64,000 nucleotides of DNA from ZC4RG30 sp039917615 (GCA_039917615.1 JBDSJD010000005.1:1-64000), one strand, 5' to 3'; shown: positions 1 to 8,258, counted from the stretch's first letter. Program-made: numbers and translations. The notes: generated from the sequence alone by a model not told the origin.

Positions 1-102
1 GAGCACGACCTTTTAAAAAAAGCCATCGCCTTCACTTCAGCTCAAAGGGCGGCATCTTCGCCTTCCTCGAGCACAGTGAAGGCGCGTACCCGATCCGAAT
101 GA
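1..102 (+). CDS. IS3-family transposase OrfA, C-terminal tail (partial)
   Basis: An open frame runs from the first base to a TGA at 100-102 and encodes the last 33 residues of OrfA. It is read in frame 1 and overlaps the ATG of the orfB frame (99-101) in an ATGA arrangement. OrfA of IS3 elements is normally a helix-turn-helix and leucine-zipper protein that binds the IS ends. Only its tail is present here, so neither motif can be seen. The assignment rests on its position before orfB and on the slippery run at 15-22. Confidence 0.6.
   Translation, partial: EHDLLKKAIAFTSAQRAASSPSSSTVKARTRSE
15..22 (+). promoter_or_regulatory. programmed -1 frameshift site of the IS (A7G)
   Basis: Seven A residues followed by G lie inside the orfA/orfB overlap. 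A -1 slip here joins the orfA frame to an open frame that runs without a stop into orfB. IS3-family elements make their OrfAB transposase this way on A6G or A7G runs. The frames were checked by translation; frameshifting itself is inferred. Confidence 0.7.
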
Positions 103-902
103 TGTGCCGCCTGTACGGGGTCAGTGCGGCGGGGTTTTATGCCTGGAAGGGGCGCGCCCCGAGCAAACGCGCGGTTGCAGACGATCGCCTGGTCGAGCAA
201 ATCCGTCAGGTGCATGCCGACAGCCGTCAGACCTATGGCAGTCCGCGTGTGTACCAGGGCCTGCGTCTGCACGGCGTGGCCGTTGGCCAGCGCCGTGTTG
301 AGCGGATCATGCGCGAGCGTGGCATCCGGGGTTGCTCGGCGGATCTGTACCGCAAGTTGCCGGGCCTGGGCCGCTTCTACGGCACGATTGGCTGTCAGGT
401 GCATGAGACGCAGGTGACGGCGCAGGACCAAGTGTGGGTGTCTGACGTAACGTATCTGAAGGTGGCAGGTCAGTGGCGATACCTCGCCACGGTGATGGAC
501 CGGCACTCCAGAAGGTTGCTGGGTTGGGCGTTGTCGCCAGACAAGGGCCAGGCGGTGGTGCAGCGGGCGCTGGCTGCCGCGCTGCGTACGCGCAGGCCCA
601 AGCCGGGCACCATCTTCCATAGTGACCGCGGGTCGGAGTTCCTGGCGTACGACGTACGCCAGCAGCTGCAGGAAGCCGGCCTGGTCCAATCGGTGAATCG
701 ACCTCGCCGGATGACCGACAACGCGCACATGGAGTCGTGGAACAAGACGATGAAGTCAGACATGTACCACCGGCAGGACTTCCACAGCGATCAGCAGCTG
801 CGAACGGCCATCCAAAGCTACATCACGTTCTACAACAGCTACCGCTTGCACTCATCGCTCAGGTATTGTTCGCCCGTCGAGTTCGAGAGTCGTGTTCACT
901 AA
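99..902 (+). CDS. IS3-family transposase OrfB (DDE integrase core)
   Basis: This encodes the catalytic half of the IS3 transposase, which cuts and joins the IS ends. The 267-residue frame starts with the HTH_21-like region that contains YGSPRVYQGL. It continues into an rve integrase core with the three acidic residues visible: Asp in VWVSDVTYL, Asp in FHSDRGSEF and Glu in MESWNKTMKSD. The reading frame is open upstream to at least position 3, so the functional product is probably the OrfAB fusion made at the A7G run. The ORF is intact, and the element could be active if its left part is complete. Confidence 0.92.
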   Translation: MMCRLYGVSAAGFYAWKGRAPSKRAVADDRLVEQIRQVHADSRQTYGSPRVYQGLRLHGVAVGQRRVERIMRERGIRGCSADLYRKLPGLGRFYGTIGCQVHETQVTAQDQVWVSDVTYLKVAGQWRYLATVMDRHSRRLLGWALSPDKGQAVVQRALAAALRTRRPKPGTIFHSDRGSEFLAYDVRQQLQEAGLVQSVNRPRRMTDNAHMESWNKTMKSDMYHRQDFHSDQQLRTAIQSYITFYNSYRLHSSLRYCSPVEFESRVH

Positions 903-949
903 CTATGGGTGTCCACTTTTGCGTAGGAACTCTCCACATAGGTGACGGT

Positions 950-1174
950 TTATACCGGAGACATGGGTGACAGTTTTGCGGCGAAAGGGTTTGCCGCGCT
1001 CTCGATCCGGCATGTCTCATCGTCGAAGTAACCCAGATCGTACTTCATAAAGCTCACCAACCAGATTTTCTCTTCGACCTGTTTGATGCCGACCATTTGT
1101 CCGGCGAAGGCTTGGGAGAGGTTGATCTTCTGGCCCTGCAGACGGAAATCGCGCAACAGCTGAATGTTGCTCGG
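950..1174 (-). pseudogene. C-terminal remnant of a second IS transposase (IS481-like)
   Basis: About 75 residues on the minus strand match the ending of a group of integrase-core transposases, with the recognisable stretches AFAGQMVGIKQV and MKYDLGYFDDETCR. The stop (950-952) lies within a terminal-repeat-like sequence (937-975) containing GGTGACGG and GGGTGACAG, as is usual for this group. No catalytic core is present upstream, so this is a truncated relic. It directly abuts the IS3 element, which suggests that the IS3 copy landed at or in its end. The family name is from memory of similar C-termini and is tentative. Confidence 0.6.
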
Positions 1175-1462
1175 GGTTTCGCCGGCCCTCGCGAATGAGC
1201 CGCTGTCATTCTGGCTGCTGCGCTATAGGGAAAATGAGGCAGGCGGACGTGATCGCAAGGCGCACGGACGGCTTCACATATTCCACGTGACTATCGTCTC
1301 GCAACACCAATCTGCTGCGAATTGGCCTTTTGACCTTTATCAGAATTAGTGGTAAACCCCCTCGGGTTCTATGAGCCTTCCTCCAGCGAAGAGGAAGTCG
1401 TAGGCACCCCTAAGGGATTTGATTGACCCATTCAATAGCGCGCAAAGCGCAAGGAAATCAAG
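1175..1462. other. intergenic region, no gene seen
   Basis: I see no coding sequence or recognisable RNA here. The last bases hold an AAGGAAAT ribosome-binding site 5 bases before the ATG at 1463. Confidence 0.5.
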
Positions 1463-2455
1463 ATGAAACACTTGTTCGTAGCGTCAGTAGTAGCCGGCGC
1501 CTTATCGGCTCTGGCTCCAGGAGTCGAGGCAGCGGCCTGCACCCCAACGGGATTCATTCGCGATTCGATCAACATGACCGCCGCGCTAATTAATCCCGTG
1601 GGCACGGTCTCTGGAGTGGTGGATGCGGCGGGCTGCAACATCGGTATCTACTACGACCATACCGGGTCCGGCGGCACGGTGAATGCTGAGGTAAAGAATT
1701 CCAATTACTTTGGGGTGCTGGTCAACGGTGACGCCGGCATCGTCGGTGTGGACGTTCTCAACAGCAACATTCATGACATTGGCGAATCTCCTCTCAATGG
1801 CGGCCAGCACGGCGTGGCCATCTACTATCGAGGATTTTCGGATAGTAGCGCGGTAACCGGCAAGGTGTCAGGCAACCGGATCTCCAAGTATCAGAAGGGT
1901 GGGATTGTTGCGAACGGCCCTGCGACACAGGTGGCCGTGAGTGATAACACCGTAGTTGGCGAAGGCCACATAAGTTACATCGCACAGAATGGCGTCCAAA
2001 TCGGCTACGGTGCATCCGCTTCGGTCATGCGGAACACCGTGTCGGGAAATTCCTATGTCGGCTTGGGGGGCTGGTCATCGGGTGGGATTCTCGTGCTCGG
2101 GGGCGCGTGCTACCAAGGAGCTCTGACGACGGGAATCCAGATCGTACAAAATACACTCGCGAATAACGATGTGGGCGTCTACCTCTCTAACGGTGATAGC
2201 GATGGCGATTTTTGCAGTGCACCGGCCGATCCGACGAATGTGAAGGTTGTAAACAATACAATCTCCAGCGATCTTTGCTTCAACGCGGCGTATCAGGCAG
2301 GCGTGTCAGATGTTGGCAACAACGACAAGATCATCAACAACAAGATCTCTGGTCCCGGTTATGTCGGCTGTAGCACCGCCTGGAACCCGGCCGGAGTTGC
2401 GGTGGATGCGGCCTTGAGCTTCACGAACAGGCCGAAAGTCCACGCGAACAAGTAG
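1463..2455 (+). CDS. secreted right-handed parallel beta-helix protein
   Basis: This is a 330-residue exported protein. It has a cleavable signal peptide (MKHLFVASVVAGALSALAPG, then VEA-A). The rest is built of short imperfect coils rich in N, G, V and I, such as VLNSNIHDIG, VSGNRISKYQKGG, VSDNTVVGEG, IVQNTLANND and VVNNTISSD. This is the signature of NosD/pectate-lyase-like parallel beta-helices. Such folds serve polysaccharide lyases, adhesins and periplasmic carbohydrate-binding proteins. I cannot identify catalytic residues, so the substrate is unknown. Four Cys (for example GGACYQG, GDFCSAP) could form disulfides after export. It stands alone beside the IS remnants, so recent acquisition is possible. 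Confidence 0.7.
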   Translation: MKHLFVASVVAGALSALAPGVEAAACTPTGFIRDSINMTAALINPVGTVSGVVDAAGCNIGIYYDHTGSGGTVNAEVKNSNYFGVLVNGDAGIVGVDVLNSNIHDIGESPLNGGQHGVAIYYRGFSDSSAVTGKVSGNRISKYQKGGIVANGPATQVAVSDNTVVGEGHISYIAQNGVQIGYGASASVMRNTVSGNSYVGLGGWSSGGILVLGGACYQGALTTGIQIVQNTLANNDVGVYLSNGDSDGDFCSAPADPTNVKVVNNTISSDLCFNAAYQAGVSDVGNNDKIINNKISGPGYVGCSTAWNPAGVAVDAALSFTNRPKVHANK

Positions 2456-2875
2456 ACGTGGCCGTGTGAATCGTGAATGGCGATAAAGCAGGATAGACAC
2501 AAACGTCCGCGTGGTGGAAAGCTGTAACGAGACAGACTTGCTTCACCACGTGGGTGTTTGCCTTCTGAGTCGGCTCCAAGGTCAGCGCATTGCCTCACCT
2601 GCAACGCTTCTTGCTGATGCTAACCGGCATGACAGATCGACAGCCCCAAGCGATCCAGCGGCGGATAGGAAATCCTTGATCAATTTCGCGGGATAAGTCT
2701 ATGTCCGGCCGCCCGCAGGCTTATGAGGCGTCCAATTGCCGCTGCCTGCGCCCGAACCCCGCGCTGATCACGACCGACGTCGGCTACCGAGGGATCTCCG
2801 CGGGTGCGCAAGCTGCGGACGTGCTGCAGGTGAGTGGCAAGAGACTGGGGAAGTCGGCCTTTGTTCTTTTCTACT
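2456..2875. other. intergenic region, no convincing gene
   Basis: Short open frames exist (for example 2511-2696 and 2701-2895 on the plus strand). They show no recognisable motif, and the second runs into the 3' end of the minus-strand pseudogene at 2876. I found no clear terminator. Confidence 0.4.
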
Positions 2876-3430
2876 TCATGAATAATTCAGGCTAGGTCGT
2901 GGTGCCCGCGCCAGAATGACAGTCTTGCCATTGCATCCCCTGACTGTCACCTGCAGGTATTCCGTCGCAGGGATCGTCATCTGGTTCTTTTGAATGATGA
3001 AGGTGGCCTGCGGCTTGTTTGTGTCGGCCCACTCGCCGATGCCCCAGGCGGTTCGATTGCAGTAGTGCAGATCGCCACCGTGAGGACTTGATTCCTCAAT
3101 GCTCCCCCGGCGGTTGAATATGACGAAGGCATAAGCCGATTTCGAATTGCCGGAGAGCGCCAGGAAGTGTTTGCGATCCGGTTAGGCAACCACCGCTTCA
3201 ACATCGAAATCCCGGAAGGCCGCAACGAGCCTGCCGTCGACGTACATCTCCAGCCACTTCATGGACGTGCCCGCACCAATGACAAAACTCACATCACCAA
3301 AATTACGCTCCGCGATGATCTGGCGCTCGGGCGCTTTGCCCGTTACCGAGTCCGCGGGCCACGCAATGCCGTAGGACATACCCACAATCGCGGCCAAGCA
3401 AGGCAATACTTGTTTCATGGCGGAAATCAT
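2876..3430 (-). pseudogene. exported protein gene interrupted by a single stop codon
   Basis: The minus-strand frame starts at ATG 3430, or at MKQVLPCLAAIVG a few codons later, with a signal peptide. It runs 82 codons to a TAA at 3184-3182. It then continues in the same frame with coherent coding sequence (for example HFLALSGNSKSAYAFVIF and CNRTAWGIGEWADTNKPQ) to a TGA at 2878-2876. The full product would be about 184 residues. The first ATG overlaps the stop of the aspartyl-protease gene as ATGA, so this was the third gene of a coupled operon. I do not recognise the family. Either the gene is dead or a sequencing error created the TAA. Confidence 0.7.
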
Positions 3431-4323
3431 CGGGGCAGTAACCAGATGCGCTGCTTGCGAAGATCGAAAATGACGCGGTTGCGGCCAAGCACGGACATGC
3501 CCAGCAGCTCACCACAGGGTTCTTGATAGGGCAGTTCGCTCACCGGGACATTGTCGTAAACCTGGTCCCCGATCCGCACCTCCTTCAGCGGCGCGAGCCC
3601 CGACAGCTCAAAGCGTTCTCCGCCAATACCCTGAGCTACCATCTTGGTGTCGGCATCTTTGGGCAGGGCCAGTTCCTTCACGACTTCGGCCGCCATCGCT
3701 ATTCCAGAGTTGAAGCCGGTGTCGATGATGGCGCAGACGGCCCGCTCATTGCCGTTCACCCTGAGCAGCAATGTGGGCAGGAAATTCACGGTTTTCACTG
3801 ACAGCGGATCCGCGGCCGGCGGAATGAAGGCGTCCGGATGGATCAGCGTCAGACGGCCGGCGCCGAAGTCCATCTCCACGATCGCCTCGCGGAACAGATC
3901 GGCGCCGATGATGATCGGCGCCACGGCAGGATGGTCGACGAGCAGCACCTTGCGCAGTTTGATGGACGCTGAGCCGAACTGAACCGGCACCTCCGTGACT
4001 GCCTCGTAGGGCTGGCCATTGACCGTACCTGACCCGCGAGACTGCGCATCCACTGCTGCGGCCAGCGCCGGCCGCATCACAGGCCCGCTGGCACCGGAAT
4101 CGATCATTGCCATCACATCCTGGTCCAGAAGCCGGACGAAAATAACAGGAAGACCCTGAGCGTCGAGCGCAAGCGGCAATTCGATGCGGGGCTGGCCGCC
4201 CCAGCTCATTCGCGGCGAATCGGCGAAACGCGCGTCAGCCAGGCTTTGACAATCGCCGAGCGAAGGCAAAGCAGCGATGAGCAGGGTTGCCAGAAACGTC
4301 AGGCGGGATGGCACAGGCGACAC
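3427..4323 (-). CDS. exported retropepsin-like aspartyl protease with two D(S/T)G motifs
   Basis: This is a 298-residue protein with a signal peptide (LTFLATLLIAALPSLGDC) and two aspartyl-protease half-domains. The first motif is MIDSGASG (Asp75) and the second is AIIDTGFNSG (Asp201). Each is followed by a flap-like segment and an IIG- or VLG-type turn. Proteins of this kind are periplasmic or membrane-associated clan AA proteases with poorly known substrates. The start is GTG at 4323, sharing one base with the TAG of the upstream SDR gene. Its own stop overlaps the start of the downstream broken gene, so the three genes are translationally coupled. Confidence 0.75.
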   Translation of the reverse strand: MSPVPSRLTFLATLLIAALPSLGDCQSLADARFADSPRMSWGGQPRIELPLALDAQGLPVIFVRLLDQDVMAMIDSGASGPVMRPALAAAVDAQSRGSGTVNGQPYEAVTEVPVQFGSASIKLRKVLLVDHPAVAPIIIGADLFREAIVEMDFGAGRLTLIHPDAFIPPAADPLSVKTVNFLPTLLLRVNGNERAVCAIIDTGFNSGIAMAAEVVKELALPKDADTKMVAQGIGGERFELSGLAPLKEVRIGDQVYDNVPVSELPYQEPCGELLGMSVLGRNRVIFDLRKQRIWLLPR

Positions 4324-5225
4324 TAACGATCACCGATCAGCTTGACACTCAGATCCCAGAGCCGCTTGCGCGCTGCGGCGTCGTATGCCTGCTGGTTTGC
4401 CCTGGCTTCGTTCATCTGGTTGAAGTAGAGCCCGGTCCTGCCGGCGACCGCAGTCCCCACGGCCAGTTGCATGACGGCATTGGCGCCATCCTGCACCGAC
4501 GCCATCGGTCGGCGGCCCGAGCTCGTCACCATCGGCGTATCCATCATGGTCGCCGGATGCAGTGAGTTGACGGTGATCTGCTTGGGATCGAGCATCTCCG
4601 ACAGCGTGATCGTGTACATGATCTGCGCGAGCTTTGACTGCGAATAGGCGCCCATGGTCTGGTAGTTGTTGTTCATCATGACGTCGTCGAAGTTTACCGC
4701 CCGCTGGCCGATCGAGGCGACGTTGACGATGCGCGCGGGCGCACTGGCCTTGAGCAGGGGCAATAGATCCCGCGTCAGCAAGAAATGCGAGAGATAGTTG
4801 ACCGCGAAGACCAGTTCGTAACCTTCTGCGCTCTCGTGGCGCTCGTCGTTGCTGGCGCCGCCGATGCCGGCGTTGTTGATCAGCAAATGCAGTCTGGGCT
4901 GCTCTTTCCGGATTCGCATTGCCAGTGCCTCAACTTCCTTCAACGAACTGAGATCGCCCGGGTAGTAAACGGCGCGACCGGGACCTGCCTTGGTGATCTC
5001 GGCGGCGATCTCCGCGCCGCGTTTCTCGTTGAGGCCGTGCACGATGACAGAAGCGCCCATGGCGCCGAGGCGTTTGGCGACCACTTCGCCAAGACCGCTG
5101 GTCGAGCCTGTGACCAGGGCTGTCTTGCCCTTCATGTCGATGATGTCCTGGGCCACTGCCGACTGGACGAAGGTCCCAAGCAGGGCAAGAAGTCCGCCGA
5201 TCACATGTCTGCGCTGCATAATCAT
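4323..5225 (-). CDS. short-chain dehydrogenase/reductase with an N-terminal export signal
   Basis: This is a classical SDR oxidoreductase of 300 residues. The cofactor loop TGSTSGLG is at 39-46, NNAG at 117-120, the catalytic Ser at about 171, and YSQSK (Tyr194, Lys198) completes the active site. The overall fold resembles WW-domain oxidoreductase/retinol-dehydrogenase-like SDRs. The odd feature is the N-terminus: QRRHVIGGLLALLGTFVQ followed by SAVAQ is a twin-arginine-like signal peptide, whereas SDRs are normally cytosolic. It leads the operon with the exported protease and the broken third gene, both of which also carry signal peptides. The substrate is unknown. Confidence 0.85.
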   Translation of the reverse strand: MIMQRRHVIGGLLALLGTFVQSAVAQDIIDMKGKTALVTGSTSGLGEVVAKRLGAMGASVIVHGLNEKRGAEIAAEITKAGPGRAVYYPGDLSSLKEVEALAMRIRKEQPRLHLLINNAGIGGASNDERHESAEGYELVFAVNYLSHFLLTRDLLPLLKASAPARIVNVASIGQRAVNFDDVMMNNNYQTMGAYSQSKLAQIMYTITLSEMLDPKQITVNSLHPATMMDTPMVTSSGRRPMASVQDGANAVMQLAVGTAVAGRTGLYFNQMNEARANQQAYDAAARKRLWDLSVKLIGDR

Positions 5226-5297
5226 GGAGGCCCCTGCGATTCAGCTGCTTTCATTCTTCGATGCTGCCTGAGTCCGACGCTTTGCGCGCGGTCTTGA

Positions 5298-6476
5298 TCA
5301 GGGTTGTCGCGCGGATCTGGTAAAAGCCAGCGCACCCACTGCCACAGCAGCCAACAGCAAGAATGGCAACACCGTCACATTGACCATGTTCCATCCCCAT
5401 GCATTCAGCACTCCGCCTGCCGAGAACGACGCCATACTTACCACCGCCATCATCAGGAAGTCATGTGCAGCCTGGGCTTTCGCGCGTTCCGCGGGTCGAT
5501 AGGCTTCAGTCAGCAGGTTGGTGCCACCCACAAACAGAAAGTTCCAGCCAATGCCAAGCAGCACAAGTCCGGACAGGAATCGCAGGTATTCAATACCCGC
5601 CAGCGCAATCGCCACATGTCCGCCCAGCAGCGCGGCTCCGGATCCCATTACTGCCAGCACCCCAAATCGCCGGATCAGCGTGCCGGTGAAGAACGACGGC
5701 ACGTACATCCCGAGCACATGCCACTGGATCACGGTGGCCGAGTCACCCACTGTGTAGCCGCACATCAGCATGGCCAGCGGCGTCGCCGTCATAACCATGA
5801 CCATCACCGCAAAGCCCACCGTGGAGCAGATCAGGGCAGTGATGTAGACGGGCTGACGGATGATGGTCCGCAGTGGCCGGGCAGGACCGCTGGCGTGGTC
5901 CACCACCAGCGGCGGCAGGGACAGGCGGCTGATCACGAACAACGCGGCGACTCCCAACACGGCAAGTGCGAGATAGGTGAACAGGAAGGGTGTGACGCCG
6001 AGGCCCTGGGTTACGCGCACGATGTTCGTACCTACGACGGCAGCTACTACACCGCCGGCCACCACCCACGAGATGGCGCGACTGCGGAATGCATCGCTGG
6101 CAATGTCCGCGGCAGCGAAGCGATAGTAGCCAGCGAAGCCAGAGTAGGCACCCACCAGCATGCTCGCGCCGACGAACAGCCAGAAATCGTGTGCGTGAAT
6201 CGCGACCATCGCCACGACGCCTGCTGCGGCACCCAGTGCCGCACCAAGCAGAAATCCGACCTTGCGGCCATGGCGTTGCATGAGCAACGAGGCGGGAATC
6301 ATCGTGACGGTCGAAGCGAGCAGCGCCATCGCAACCGGCAATGTGGCCAGGCGCGGGTCCGGTGCGAGCAACAGCCCGACGATACCGGAGGCTGTGGCCA
6401 TCAGCACCGATACGGACTGGGACAAAGCCTGTGCGGCGGCCAGCAGCAGGACGTTGCGCTTTTCCGAAGTGATCAA
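5298..6476 (-). CDS. MFS transporter
   Basis: This is a 392-residue inner-membrane transporter of the major facilitator superfamily with about 12 hydrophobic helices. The loop MQRHGRKVGFLLG matches the conserved loop 2-3 motif of the family, and a second half starts near PLRTIIRQPVYITAL. The substrate cannot be told; the best general match is the drug:H+ antiporter or sugar-efflux type. The start appears to be TTG at 6476, only 10 bases after the hipA stop, with no strong ribosome-binding site. It may therefore be co-transcribed with hipBA and translated at a low level. Confidence 0.85.
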   Translation of the reverse strand: MITSEKRNVLLLAAAQALSQSVSVLMATASGIVGLLLAPDPRLATLPVAMALLASTVTMIPASLLMQRHGRKVGFLLGAALGAAAGVVAMVAIHAHDFWLFVGASMLVGAYSGFAGYYRFAAADIASDAFRSRAISWVVAGGVVAAVVGTNIVRVTQGLGVTPFLFTYLALAVLGVAALFVISRLSLPPLVVDHASGPARPLRTIIRQPVYITALICSTVGFAVMVMVMTATPLAMLMCGYTVGDSATVIQWHVLGMYVPSFFTGTLIRRFGVLAVMGSGAALLGGHVAIALAGIEYLRFLSGLVLLGIGWNFLFVGGTNLLTEAYRPAERAKAQAAHDFLMMAVVSMASFSAGGVLNAWGWNMVNVTVLPFLLLAAVAVGALAFTRSARQP

Positions 6477-6486
6477 GTTGGGTTAC

Positions 6487-7800
6487 TCACAACTTCCGGT
6501 GCTGCGCTTGAATCCGTTCGCGCCATTCGTCGCCCAGCCGTGCTGCTGCCGCAAATTCCGGCCAGCGTTGCACAGCCGCTTGCACTTCCTCGATGATCGT
6601 CTCGGCGCGACCGCGCTTCATCACCGCTGATTTCGCGCACAGCACGAAGTCCTCTCGCTTGAATTCGTCCCGCTTGCCGTTCAGCGTCATCTGGTGCGTG
6701 GCCGTCCATGAGCCGGACGGGTTGTAGCTGTAGGTCACGTCAAAGGCCGGTGCGAGCGACCACTCTCCCCGCTTGTTCATCAGGAAGGCAATGTTCTTCA
6801 CGTGATCATCCTGGTTGCGCGCGACGATGTTGAACACCATCCGCCGGAACTGTTCCTCTACCGACGCCATGGGCAGCTCAAGCTGGCGAACCGTCAGCAG
6901 AGCCTGCTCGTAGCCATAGGCCCCCGCCTGGTTGAAATCGAAATGCGCAAGGGCGCCCAGCGACTGCATGTGCAGCTTCTCGCCGCCGGCCAAACGATCG
7001 AAACGGCGTGTCATGAAATGGCGGCGTCCGTTTTCCTCCAGCAGCCGACACTCGCTCATCGTGATGCCCGCGGCTTTCGCCATCAGGTGGTAGGCGTACT
7101 CGATGGCTCCGTAGCCTTGCGGGTCTTCCAGCTCCTTGTCCTTGTTGCCCGCAACGCCGTCGAATTTCAGCAGCCAGTATTCGAAACCTTCGCCCGCCGC
7201 GATCTGCCCGGATCGCACTTCGTTGGTTGCGCGGTTCCACGCGATCACTGCCTTGGCTCTCGCGCCTCCGGCGGATGTGCCCACACTCAGGATATCCCGC
7301 AGGGCCTGCTCCTTGCCGGGTTCATGAAAATGCCCCTGCAGATTGCTGCGGTGGGTGAGCACCTCACCGGCCAGCCGGACCAGCGCATCAATCTCGACCT
7401 TCGTTGTTGTGCGGGCCTTTGGCCCTTGCACTGGCGCGAACTCAAGCGCCCCCATGCCGCGCTTGCCGATGTAGCACAGGCGCTCGACTGCATTGAAACT
7501 TTCTGGCGTGCGGCCTTGCGTGGCGAGCCATGCATCGATCAGTGCGTTGCCGAATTTGTCCGGCAGTGAATCCGCGAGCAAACCCGGCAAGCCGTGAAAA
7601 GTCAGCCGCTGCAACGCAGGAAATTCATACACGCGCTCGTTCAGCGGCATCATCAAAGGCGAGAGTTCTATGCCGCTGGCGGCGAAGTCTGGCGTGTATT
7701 GAAACGCCGCCACCTCGCGTCCTGCCTCGAGCGACACAGCACCGATGGTCCGGCCCCATAGCTGGACCTCTGCGATCAATCCGGCTCGCCCCAGGTCCAT
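6487..7800 (-). CDS. hipA: HipA-family serine/threonine kinase toxin
   Basis: This is a 437-residue HipA-like toxin kinase; E. coli HipA phosphorylates glutamyl-tRNA synthetase and induces dormancy. The N-terminal coupling domain (about 1-110) includes LPGLLADSLPDKFGN. The loop SVGTSAGGARAK corresponds to the nucleotide-binding and autophosphorylation loop. The catalytic segment NQDDHVKNIAFL and the metal-site segment APAFDVTYS are both intact. The start is taken at MDLGRAGLIAEV (7800), which overlaps the end of the HipB gene by 25 bases; longer in-frame extensions lie inside hipB. Expression should be repressed by HipB through the operators at 8131-8258. Confidence 0.92.
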   Translation of the reverse strand: MDLGRAGLIAEVQLWGRTIGAVSLEAGREVAAFQYTPDFAASGIELSPLMMPLNERVYEFPALQRLTFHGLPGLLADSLPDKFGNALIDAWLATQGRTPESFNAVERLCYIGKRGMGALEFAPVQGPKARTTTKVEIDALVRLAGEVLTHRSNLQGHFHEPGKEQALRDILSVGTSAGGARAKAVIAWNRATNEVRSGQIAAGEGFEYWLLKFDGVAGNKDKELEDPQGYGAIEYAYHLMAKAAGITMSECRLLEENGRRHFMTRRFDRLAGGEKLHMQSLGALAHFDFNQAGAYGYEQALLTVRQLELPMASVEEQFRRMVFNIVARNQDDHVKNIAFLMNKRGEWSLAPAFDVTYSYNPSGSWTATHQMTLNGKRDEFKREDFVLCAKSAVMKRGRAETIIEEVQAAVQRWPEFAAAARLGDEWRERIQAQHRKL

Positions 7801-8129
7801 TTCGCGGGCGTGCCTGGCGCAGTATTCCTGCCGGTTGCACGTTGACGCTTGCGGCCTTGCTGCTTCAATTGTTCCACCGGACTTGCCGCGGGTTCCGGAA
7901 TCAGCGTTTCGAAGTTCTCCACCAGCCCGAGCGCGCGGCAAACCCGCACGAAGCCCGACAACTGGGTGGCCGCCAGACCCAGTTCCAGGCGCTGCACCGT
8001 CCGCAGCCCCAAACCTGCCTGCTGGGCCAGTTGCTCCTGGGTGAGATTGCGGGCCAGGCGCAGGGCGGCGAGACGCTGGCCGATCACGCTCAATACGGCG
8101 TCGTCTGTTAGGTGTTGATCGATCTTCAT
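7776..8129 (-). CDS. hipB: HipB-family XRE antitoxin and repressor
   Basis: This is a 117-residue Cro/CI-type helix-turn-helix protein. The HTH lies at about 18-70 (GQRLAALRLARNLTQEQLAQQAGL, with recognition helix GLRTVQRLELG). A basic, proline-rich tail (KQQGRKRQRATGR) is suited to contacting HipA or DNA. HipB neutralises HipA and represses the operon. The ATG at 8129 sits one base after operator 1, and I see no ribosome-binding site; the message may be leaderless. It overlaps hipA by 25 bases. Confidence 0.9.
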   Translation of the reverse strand: MKIDQHLTDDAVLSVIGQRLAALRLARNLTQEQLAQQAGLGLRTVQRLELGLAATQLSGFVRVCRALGLVENFETLIPEPAASPVEQLKQQGRKRQRATGRNTAPGTPAKWTWGEPD

Positions 8130-8130
8130 A

Positions 8131-8258
8131 GACGCCTAAAATGGCGTCCTAGAGGCTGTTTGTCAAGTTAATACGTCAGAAATGGCGTATAAGCATATGA
8201 TGCGCCGAAAATGGCGTACTAGAGGGAAAAGCCCACTATCGAACGCCATTTGCGGCGC
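8131..8258. promoter_or_regulatory. array of four HipB-type operators
   Basis: Four inverted repeats with 5-6 bp arms and a 6-bp centre lie upstream of hipB. They are GACGCC-TAAAAT-GGCGTC (8131-8148), an ATACG...CGTAT repeat with the same right half AAATGGCGTAT (8171-8190), GCGCC-GAAAAT-GGCGT (8202-8217) and ACGCC-ATTTGC-GGCGC (8243-8258). The consensus is (A/G)CGCC-N6-GGCG(T/C). Operator 1 touches the hipB start codon. Multiple spaced operators match the cooperative autorepression known for hipBA. Confidence 0.75.
8138..8166 (-). promoter_or_regulatory. putative sigma-70 promoter of hipBA
   Basis: On the minus strand a perfect -35 (TTGACA, 8166-8161) is followed 17 bases later by a weak -10 (CATTTT, 8143-8138) inside operator 1. 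Transcription would begin at or next to the hipB ATG (8129), giving a leaderless mRNA. This is inference from spacing. Confidence 0.45.

Larger units (their letters stand above)
1..936 (+). mobile_element. IS3-family insertion sequence, right part
   Basis: The element enters from the left edge, so its left inverted repeat and most of orfA lie outside the window. It carries the end of orfA, an A7G slippery run and a complete DDE-type orfB, which is the IS3-family layout. The right end is placed at about 936, where the sequence ends in CTCTCCA after the orfB stop; this boundary is inferred because the left repeat cannot be seen for comparison. It abuts a remnant of a second IS, so the two elements are nested or adjacent. 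Confidence 0.85.

Noticed and set aside
2701..2895. 64-codon plus-strand frame
   Set aside because: No ribosome-binding site or recognisable motif, and it runs into the 3' end of the minus-strand gene at 2876.
5304..6596. 430-codon plus-strand frame opposite the MFS gene
   Set aside because: His/Gln/Arg-rich composition is typical of an antisense shadow; the membrane transporter on the other strand is clear.
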